64,000 bases of DNA from JAFGAS01 sp963809875. GTDB lineage: Bacteria > Desulfobacterota > Zymogenia > Zymogenales > Zymogenaceae. This document shows, one piece after another, positions 57,707 through 64,000 of this stretch; positions within the stretch are counted from its first letter, which is position 1, and every line of letters starts with the position of its first letter. The position numbers and the translations under genes were made by a program. The notes beneath the pieces were generated by a model, which was given only the letters and a program-made list of their open reading frames with translations, searched no databases and had not been told where the DNA came from. The DNA lies in assembly GCA_963809875.1 (NCBI GenBank), contig CAWELC010000012.1:1-64000 (forward strand), written 5' to 3'.

Positions 57707-59480
57707 ATGAACGTTAGCAAAGCATCATCTCTTGTTTTCCTCGTGGTTCTTACGGTGATATTGTTGCCCGTTTCGGGGGCCTTCGCCGGAGAGAGCATCT
57801 TCATCGACGAGCCCAATTTCTACAGCGTCCCCAAGACGATCGTGATCCAGGACAAACCCGAATGGACTCCGGATTTCCGGGACAACCCGGCGCTGATGGG
57901 CACGGACAAGGACGTCCGGTTCCTCATGGACCTCTACTATACCGGGGGATACACCAAGGTTGACCTCGACAACGACTTCACGTACGCTACCGCCGGGGTC
58001 ACCGGGTTCGGGACCGGCTCCGGCCTGGAGGAATACGTGACCAACGGCGTGGGCGCCGACCTGGGCGTGGTGCTCAAGACCTCCGACCGTACCGAGCTCG
58101 GGGTCATCATGGGCTACCGCCACCTCAACACCGACATGGAGGGCGACCAGGTCTACCGCTGGAGCTTTTTTGGTTTCACCGGCAACATGACCTCCTCGCT
58201 CGACCGCCAGATCACGTCCAGCGATTTTTCTCTCGGGCTGCTCTATAACATCGAGCTTACCCCGGCCTTTTCGCTCGGGATGGGGCTCAAGTACGGCTAC
58301 GGGGTCCACGAGAGCGACTTCGGACTTGACGGAAGCGGGACCTCCCTCATCTTCGGACCGGAGACGACGACCATGGACCGCGAGCTGGTGCTCGACTACC
58401 ACCGCTTCGCCCCCGTGCTGGGGGTTTCCGTGAAGGCCTCCGACGCGTGGACGATCGAGGCGTCGCTGGAGGGCGGGTATCTCTTCGGCGGGGTGGACAA
58501 GGACGACGTGCTGATCGACTCGTTTCCCGGCGGCCTACCGCTCAACGACAGGACCCACACGGAGGTGCTGGACTCGCGCGACCTGAGCGGGTGGGACATC
58601 GGCACCTATGTCAAGGTGACCTACGCCCTCTCGGACGATCTCTCGTTGCCGTTCTTCGTCGATTTCGGCTATATGAACGCCGCCTGGGAAGTGGACGGCT
58701 TCGGGACCGGGACCTTCATTCCCTACAACCTCCCCGAGATCGTCTACGTCCCCGGGCCGGTCGACTACGAGAACCACAACGCCCTCTGGTACATCAACGG
58801 GGGGTTCGGGGCGGACTTCGTGGCCGGCGGATGGGACATGGAGGCGATCGCGGCCTACACCCACTGGCAGAACCATAACAAGTATGACCAGAGCAACGTC
58901 AACAGCATCGCGGTCTTCGCCCCGATCGGCTCGGTCTCGGTTTTCGAGGAGGACGTCCTGGAGAGGCGGGACATCATCAGCCTTGGGCTTGATATGAAAA
59001 AGGAATTAAGCCCGGCCCTGACCGCCCGGTTCGGTATCCGGTACGACATCGGGTGGGGCAGCATGGAGCTCGACCGGGACTATAACTCCCGCTTCGCCTT
59101 CATCACCCCTCCCGCGCCGCCGCTCGCGGCCTCGTACGACGATAGCGGATCTCTTCCAGAACCTGACCCTGACCGTCCGCACGGACATCAAGGCGAGCGA
59201 TCGGCTGACTCTGTCCCTGGGCGCGAACGGGACATTCCCGATCGACTCCCTCGACTATGATCTGGACGGAAACGCGTCCAGCTCGCTCACGGCGTCTGTG
59301 CCATTCTTCCCCCGGCTGCTGTTCAACGGGCCGTCGAGCCTCGATGCGGATACCTCCGAGTGGCAGTACGGCGGCTATCTCATGCTGACCTACGAGCTGG
59401 GCGTCCCCAAGCCGGTACCACCGGCCGCGGCCCCCGCGCCGATCATCGAGCCCAAACTGGAGCCGATGAGCCAGAAGTAG
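57707..59480 (+). CDS. Predicted outer-membrane beta-barrel protein, copy 3, frame broken near 59147
   Basis: This paralogue of about 590 residues has signal MNVSKASSLVFLVVLTVILL, the conserved IDEPNFYSVPKTI segment and the barrel-like body. The frame stops making sense after SYDDS. Skipping one G at about 59147 restores DLFQNLTLTVRTDIKASDRL and the tail ending IIEPKLEPMSQK. GAGGAGG precedes ATG 57707. The break is likely a sequence error, because the downstream frame is perfectly conserved. Confidence 0.7.
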
Positions 59481-59511
59481 CAGTCCGATACGCGTTGCCT
59501 ACGAAACACGA

Positions 59512-59540
59512 ACGGGACGGCGAGAGCCGTCCCGTTTTCA
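59512..59540 (+). terminator. Terminator of outer-membrane gene 3
   Basis: Third copy of the same hairpin (59512-59535) with a T-run. It directly abuts the stop codon of the facing DUF3795 gene and may act in both directions. Confidence 0.9.
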
Positions 59541-60026
59541 TTGTATTCCAGAAAGCAGATGTGCCGCTACGGGCCGCCTGCTCCAGACGTAGTGCGGGCC
59601 GCGGTTTTCGGCCCACCTGTCCAGGCCGTGCTCCCGGATGAGCCTGAGATTATTTCTCGGGGTGTCGCCGTGAAAGGCGGCGAAAGGCTCCAGCAGGGCG
59701 CAGGTTTCGAATTCCGCGCACTCCCAGCAGCCGGCATATCCATTTTTCTTCGCGCATGCGCGGATAGCGCACTTTTTCTTTCCTCCCCCCTCGGCGCAGG
59801 GGCCGGGGCATTTCAGGGAGGTGACGGCAGAGAGGTATTCCCGGAACCGGTCGTAGCCGGCAAAGACCTCATCCCTTGAGGCTTTGAGGGCGGCGTAGCG
59901 CCCGAAATCGAGCGAGCCCAGCTGCTCGCCAAGGATGCGGGCCGCCTCGAACAGCGTCTCTTTCGAGGGGATGCAGTCTTTGCAGTAGAGGCCGCAGCAG
60001 GCGGTATATTTTCTGCTCTCTTCCAT
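59538..60026 (-). CDS. DUF3795 cysteine-rich protein
   Basis: The 162-residue protein has the DUF3795 pattern: CCGLYCKDCIPS near the N-terminus, then CPGPC, CAIRACAKKNGYAGCWEC and CALLEPF. About eleven cysteines are arranged to bind iron-sulfur or zinc. The family is common in anaerobes and its function is unknown. The stop codon lies at the shared terminator of the outer-membrane gene facing it. Confidence 0.8.
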   Translation of the reverse strand: MEESRKYTACCGLYCKDCIPSKETLFEAARILGEQLGSLDFGRYAALKASRDEVFAGYDRFREYLSAVTSLKCPGPCAEGGGKKKCAIRACAKKNGYAGCWECAEFETCALLEPFAAFHGDTPRNNLRLIREHGLDRWAENRGPHYVWSRRPVAAHLLSGIQ

Positions 60027-60121
60027 CAGGTCAAGGACCGGCCAAAACCGGCCGCCGCGGGCCGCTCCGACGCCGCGTGTCGGTCACGAAAGGCAATCAT
60101 GGGTTCAGGCACAAAGAGTGC

Positions 60122-60979
60122 CTATTTCTTTTTCTTCTTATTCTCTTCTTCTTCCAGGTAGACGACCGTGTGCTCCCCGTGCCGGTCCGTCCCGCGGTAT
60201 CCTTCCATCTCGCGGACGTTCTCCTCGATCACTACTCCCTCCGGCAGGATCGCCGACCGCTGGAGATAGTAGCGGGACAGGAGGGGCTTTTTCGAGAGGC
60301 CCAGCTCCTTGAGGGGTCGTGTGATCTCGTGATCGCCCAGCTCCAGCGACGAGCCTTCCGGGAAGAGCGAATGCCGGGCCGTGCCGACCTGGGGAATGGT
60401 CGTCTGGATGAGCTTCTTGTTCTTCACCGAGAAGGTCGAGAGCGGACAGTAGTCCCTCTTGACAAAGCCCCGGCGCGCCACCCGGGCCGTCAGGATATGC
60501 CGCTTCTCCTCCGAAAGCCGGCACTCGAGGTATTCGGGGGTGATAACGAACTTCATGTCGGCCACGAACTTCGTATACCCCCAGACCCCCCGTCCCCCGT
60601 CCCGGGCGATGGTATTGGTGACGGGCAGATGCAAAACGACCGTCCCGAAGCGGGGGTCGTAGGCCTCCCGCACCGCCGGGATCAGGTGCGGGGGCTTCTT
60701 ATCGGCAAAGATAGCCGGCACGACGATGCCCACCTCGCCATAGGGGCCGATGGTGGTGTCGATGTAGTTGAAACAGGCCACCCCCAGCAGGGCCTTCTTT
60801 TTGGACAGGGTCACGGGATAGAGCCTGTCCGACGGGAGGAGGGCCTTTACCTTGACGGGGTCCGCGGTGTAAAAGAGGGCGAACGCGTCGTCGCGAAAAT
60901 AGAGGATCGGGAGCTCGAACTTCTCCCCCCCGACGGTCATCGGTTTACCGGGCCTGGTGCCCGCGAAAAAAGGTTTCAT
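60122..60979 (-). CDS. Acetoacetate decarboxylase-family protein
   Basis: The protein of about 285 residues resembles the ADC fold: KVKALLPSDRLYPV, GPYGEVGIVVPAIF and VWGYTKFVADMKF, with a final Lys-rich tail. The catalytic Lys of true acetoacetate decarboxylases cannot be placed with certainty, so the reaction is open. ATG at 60979 has GGGA upstream; the alternative start at 60991 adds four residues. Confidence 0.7.
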   Translation of the reverse strand: MKPFFAGTRPGKPMTVGGEKFELPILYFRDDAFALFYTADPVKVKALLPSDRLYPVTLSKKKALLGVACFNYIDTTIGPYGEVGIVVPAIFADKKPPHLIPAVREAYDPRFGTVVLHLPVTNTIARDGGRGVWGYTKFVADMKFVITPEYLECRLSEEKRHILTARVARRGFVKRDYCPLSTFSVKNKKLIQTTIPQVGTARHSLFPEGSSLELGDHEITRPLKELGLSKKPLLSRYYLQRSAILPEGVVIEENVREMEGYRGTDRHGEHTVVYLEEEENKKKKK

Positions 60980-61079
60980 GGTATGTCCCATAGCGGTTTG
61001 ATAATATAATTACTCACTCGCGTCGCGGGGCGTCGCGCACCGCGAGCCCCGGTCCCGGGCGTCCCCCGCGGACGGCCGG

Positions 61080-61853
61080 CTACGTCCCCTCAGTCCCCAC
61101 TTCGATCTCCCTGAGCTCCATCTTCTTGAGCTTTTCAACCGTCTCCGGGGGGAGCTTTGTCTGTCCCTTGTCGAGGGATTCCTTGAGCTCCTTGAGCTTC
61201 TTGACGGCCTTGTTATAGTTCTCCCTGAAAAGCGCCTTGTCCGGCTTGAGCTCGACGGCCTTGGTGAAGTTATCCAGGGCCTTGAAGTAATCTCCGTCCC
61301 AGTTCATGTAGATCTCACCGAGGTTGTTATAGGCCTTGGCGATCCTCGGGTCCTTCTTTTCCTTATCGGTGGCGATGATGTACTGGCTTTTCGCCTTGTC
61401 CCACTGCTTGAGTGCTTCGTAGGCCTGGCCGAGGCTGTAGTAGTTCCAGCCGTAGCTCGGGTCAAGGGCGATCTCGGCCTTATATGATTCGATCGCCTTA
61501 TCGTAATCCCCGCGGGCCCAGAAGACGTAGGCGAGAGAGTTGTTGACGTACTTCATCTTGGGGTTGAGGCCCCTGGCCTCGGTGAACTCGGCAAAGGCGT
61601 TGTCGAAGGTCGTGTCCTTCTTGTCGAAATCCGCGTAGAGATAGGCGACGCCGAGCAGGTAATGGAGCGAAGCGTCGCCGGGATTCTCTTTGACAAGCCC
61701 TTCGTATTTCACGATCAGCGGCGAAAGGTTTCCCTCAAGGCGCGCCTTCTCGATCTCTATGACCTTTGCCTTGAGCGGGTCTTCCTGGGCGAAAGCGGCG
61801 GCCGATCCCACGAGCAGCGACAGCACGGTTATGCAGACGAGAATCCTCTTCAT
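61080..61853 (-). CDS. Secreted tetratricopeptide-repeat protein
   Basis: The protein of about 257 residues has a signal peptide (MKRILVCITVLSLLVGSAAAFAQ, cleavage likely after AFA) and six or so TPR units. Examples are SLHYLLGVAYLYADFDKKDT, NNSLAYVFWARGDYDKAIESY, NYYSLGQAYEALKQWDKA and KAYNNLGEIYMNWDGDYFKA. It should be periplasmic. A Lys/Glu-rich C-terminus follows. The start at 61853 gives a proper signal; the longer frame does not. It is divergent from the nitronate-monooxygenase-like gene. Confidence 0.8.
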   Translation of the reverse strand: MKRILVCITVLSLLVGSAAAFAQEDPLKAKVIEIEKARLEGNLSPLIVKYEGLVKENPGDASLHYLLGVAYLYADFDKKDTTFDNAFAEFTEARGLNPKMKYVNNSLAYVFWARGDYDKAIESYKAEIALDPSYGWNYYSLGQAYEALKQWDKAKSQYIIATDKEKKDPRIAKAYNNLGEIYMNWDGDYFKALDNFTKAVELKPDKALFRENYNKAVKKLKELKESLDKGQTKLPPETVEKLKKMELREIEVGTEGT

Positions 61854-61991
61854 GGTTACGTGATCCTTAAAGATGTATGTTAGAGAAATTCTACCAGAGG
61901 CGTGCCGAATGTTCAAGGGATAATCGGGTTTTTCCTTTGACCGCGTTCGGAAATGATACTATACTGATAAAAACGGTAACGGGAGGCGACG

Positions 61992-62945
61992 ATGTTTCGA
62001 ACGACACTCTGCGATACGCTCGGTATCGACTATCCTATCATCCAGGGCGGCATGGTCTGGATCTGCACGCACGAGCTTGTCGCTGCCGTCTCTGAAGCCG
62101 GGGGGCTCGGCGTGCTGGCCGGCGGGAGCATGACCCCCGAAGAGCTTGCCGAGGAGATCCGTCTGACCAAGGCGGCCACGAAAAAACCTTTCGGGGTCAA
62201 TATACCGCTGCTCAGGCCGGACGCGGAGGCCCTCATCGGCGTGACGGTCACGGGCGGGGCCCGCGTGGTGGTAAGCTCCGCGGGCAATCCGAAGCGTTTC
62301 ACCAAGAGGATTCAGGACGCCGGGCTCAAGGTCGTCCATGTCTCGCCGAACGTGGGGCTTGCCGCCAAGGCCGAGGAAGCCGGGGTGGACGCGGTGGTCG
62401 GGGAGGGGATCGAAGCGGGGGGACACGACGGCTTTGACGAGATCGCGACGATGGCGCTGATTCCCCAGCTCGTAAAATGGCTCCGGGTTCCGGTGATCGC
62501 CGCGGGTGGGATCGCGGACGCCCGGGGGTTTGTGGCGGCCCTCGCGTTGGGTGCTCAGGGGGTGCAGATGGGAACGCGGTTTGCCGCCACGCACGAGGCA
62601 AAGGCCCACCCGAAATTCAAGGAGGCGATACTCGGGGTCGGTGACACGGGGACGGTGGTCTCGGCCAGGACGCTTGGACCCACCCGCGCGGTCAGGAACA
62701 AGCTCACCGAAAAGATCGCGGAGGCGGAGCGCGCCGGCGTCTCAAAGGAAGAGCTGCTGGACCTGATCGGGGAAGGGCGCTCGCGGATGGCTGCGGTAGA
62801 CGGCGACGTGGAGGAGGGGACGGTCTACTGCGGGCAAATCGGGGGATTGATTACCGAACTGATGCACGCGGGCGACGTGGTGCGACAGACTATTGAGGGG
62901 GCCGAGAAACTGGTGAAGGAGCTGGGAGTCACGGCACAGCGGTAA
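61992..62945 (+). CDS. Nitronate monooxygenase / FabK-like flavoprotein
   Basis: The 317-residue protein has the NMO/FabK family features: YPIIQGGMVWIC near the start, GGLGVLAGG and the FMN-phosphate motif GIEAGGHDG. VPVIAAGGIAD, GAQGVQMGTRFAATHE and IGGLITELMHAGDVV follow. It binds FMN. Members oxidise nitronates or reduce enoyl-ACP; the sequence does not decide. A FabK role would matter if no FabI exists elsewhere in the genome. Confidence 0.85.
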   Translation: MFRTTLCDTLGIDYPIIQGGMVWICTHELVAAVSEAGGLGVLAGGSMTPEELAEEIRLTKAATKKPFGVNIPLLRPDAEALIGVTVTGGARVVVSSAGNPKRFTKRIQDAGLKVVHVSPNVGLAAKAEEAGVDAVVGEGIEAGGHDGFDEIATMALIPQLVKWLRVPVIAAGGIADARGFVAALALGAQGVQMGTRFAATHEAKAHPKFKEAILGVGDTGTVVSARTLGPTRAVRNKLTEKIAEAERAGVSKEELLDLIGEGRSRMAAVDGDVEEGTVYCGQIGGLITELMHAGDVVRQTIEGAEKLVKELGVTAQR

Positions 62946-63056
62946 AATGCTCGGTTGGAGCGGAAGAACCCGGCGGCAGTGAGGCCCCGCGCCCGGGCGG
63001 CTGAAGGCCGCCGCGCGGGATCGCCCGATAGGTAGTTTGACGAAAAGGAGCGAGCA

Positions 63057-63566
63057 ATGGACGCCCTTGATGCCATTTTGACAAGAAGAAGTGTTCGCAA
63101 ATACAAGAAAGACGCGGTGGATGAGAAGACGATAAAGGCGCTGCTGACCGCCGCCATGAGCGCGCCGTCGGCGGGGAACCAGCAGTGCTGGCGCTTCGTG
63201 GTCGTCACGGACCGGCCGACGCTGGAGGCGCTGGCCGCCGTCCATCCCTATGCCAACCCGCTCAAGGAAGCGCCCCTGGCCATACTGGTGTGCGGCGACG
63301 TCGATACTGAGCTCCACTCCGGCTTCTGGGATCAGGACTGCGCCGCGGCCACCCAAAACCTGCTGGTGGCGGCCACCGCGCTGGGGCTGGGCTCCGTATG
63401 GCTCGGCTGCCACCCGCGGGCCGAGCGGGTCAAGGGGATCCAAAAGCTCCTGGGGATCCCCAAGACGGTCGTGCCGTTGTCCCTGGTGGCCGTGGGCCGC
63501 TCCAACGAGGTGAAGGCCAAAGAGGACCGCTACGACGAAAAGAAGGTGCATTACAACCGGTGGTGA
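63057..63566 (+). CDS. Nitroreductase-family flavoprotein
   Basis: The 169-residue protein is a short nitroreductase: ILTRRSVRKYKKDAV at the N-terminus, APSAGNQQCWRFVVV (FMN contact), AATQNLLVAATALGLGSVWLG and a C-terminal VAVGRSNEVKAKEDRYDEKKVHYNRW. The natural substrate is unknown. It follows the nitronate-monooxygenase-like gene on the same strand and may be co-transcribed. AAAAGGAG precedes the ATG. Confidence 0.88.
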   Translation: MDALDAILTRRSVRKYKKDAVDEKTIKALLTAAMSAPSAGNQQCWRFVVVTDRPTLEALAAVHPYANPLKEAPLAILVCGDVDTELHSGFWDQDCAAATQNLLVAATALGLGSVWLGCHPRAERVKGIQKLLGIPKTVVPLSLVAVGRSNEVKAKEDRYDEKKVHYNRW

Positions 63567-63731
63567 GTCCTCGGCGGCACCCGTTTGCCTCGTTGTACCG
63601 GTGACGGCAAGGCCGCGGACCATTGCGTCCGCCGGGGGGGTTGTGCGAGACCCGCGGCATAACCTCCTGCAAGCCTCGTCGGGCAATAAGCACGGGCGAA
63701 ACGTGGGCCGCCTTTAGTGCGGGCGTGCGGG

Positions 63732-64000
63732 CTATTTAGTTGCGGCGATGCTCGCGGAGCTGACAGGGCTCGAGAAGAAATCTCTATTTTCCATCAACCT
63801 CCTGCCGTCCCAATCCCACCATGCGAGCTTCAGCATGGGGCCGATCAACTCCTTTTTTATTCTCAATTTGACAAACCGGGCAGGAACCCCCGCGCGCATT
63901 TCGTAGTCTCCGACCGAATGAGTCACGATGGATCCGGCTCCGATTACCGCCCCGCTGCCTATCTCGACACCGGCCAGGATGATTACGTTATCCCCGATCC
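63732..64000 (-). CDS. Hexapeptide-repeat acetyltransferase (CatB/LbH type), truncated at the right edge
   Basis: Only the C-terminal 89 or so residues are present; the protein continues beyond base 64000. The visible part shows left-handed beta-helix repeats (IGDNVIILAGVEIGSGAVIGAGSIVTHSVGDYEMRAGVPARFV). A C-terminal segment follows (KLAWWDWDGRRLMENRDFF) that is typical of CatB-type xenobiotic or sugar O-acetyltransferases. Acetyl-CoA would be the donor. A GTG at 63926 is an internal codon, not the start. Confidence 0.82.
   Translation of the reverse strand, partial: IGDNVIILAGVEIGSGAVIGAGSIVTHSVGDYEMRAGVPARFVKLRIKKELIGPMLKLAWWDWDGRRLMENRDFFSSPVSSASIAATK

Larger units (their letters stand above)
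53306..59540 (+). repeat. Three tandem 2-kb units (promoter, outer-membrane gene, terminator)
   Basis: The units 53306-55312, 55412-57421 and 57536-59540 share promoter context, coding sequence, C-terminal tail and an identical terminator hairpin. This points to segmental duplication, with units 2 and 3 the most recent pair. Confidence 0.85.

Noticed and set aside
53159..59540. Repeats around the outer-membrane genes considered as a mobile element
   Set aside because: No transposase, inverted ends or target duplication was seen; tandem gene duplication explains them.

Overview
This 64 kb window comes from a GC-rich, Gram-negative bacterium, most likely a deltaproteobacterial or Desulfobacterota-like lineage. 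This is inferred from gene content. An envelope is indicated by a BamD-like lipoprotein, GmhA and three outer-membrane barrel paralogues. HrcA/CIRCE and an RpoH-type sigma factor occur together, a CobA-HemD fusion is present, and AhbC marks the siroheme-dependent heme route. There are several multi-PAS hybrid kinases. No phage, transposon, CRISPR array or rRNA was seen; one tRNA (Gln, CTG) is present.

Layout. 1-7.6 kb: two large hybrid histidine kinases on the minus strand; the first is cut by the left edge and split by a frameshift. 8-14.2 kb: tRNA-Gln, a GalT-like protein, two tiny membrane proteins and carAB (minus). 14.3-22 kb (mostly plus): HD and dual-specificity phosphatases, a NodU-like carbamoyltransferase, an MBL hydrolase, a metallophosphoesterase, a broken methyltransferase, an MFS transporter and a convergent nicotinamidase. 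22.2-26.6 kb: tandem zinc-ribbon/receiver proteins and tandem AI-2E-family transporters. 26.7-29.7 kb: a PLP deaminase-like gene, a transglutaminase-like lipoprotein and a crotonase. 29.8-34.9 kb: CIRCE-controlled hrcA-grpE-dnaK-dnaJ. 35-38.5 kb (minus): TPR protein, bamD, an HTH regulator and rpoH, whose promoter overlaps a second perfect CIRCE. 38.7-45.4 kb: patatin, DacZ-like diadenylate cyclase, dus, a degenerate NtrC-like regulator, gmhA, a deoxyhypusine-synthase-like gene, a small membrane protein and a lone receiver. 45.5-51.1 kb: sirC-hemA-hemC-cobA/hemD-ahbC. 51.3-53.2 kb: mnmG. 53.3-59.5 kb: three tandem outer-membrane protein units, each with its own promoter and terminator. 59.5-64 kb: DUF3795, acetoacetate-decarboxylase-like, TPR, nitronate-monooxygenase-like, nitroreductase and a truncated hexapeptide acetyltransferase.

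The points most worth follow-up are the rpoH promoter covered by CIRCE, the zinc-ribbon/receiver pair in which one copy has Glu in place of the phospho-Asp, the archaeal-style diadenylate cyclase, the NtrC-like protein lacking GAFTGA and the Walker-B acids, and the outer-membrane triplication. About a dozen single-base frame breaks fall in nine genes, including mnmG, rpoH and cobA-hemD. They look more like consensus sequence errors than biology, so affected genes are annotated across the break.
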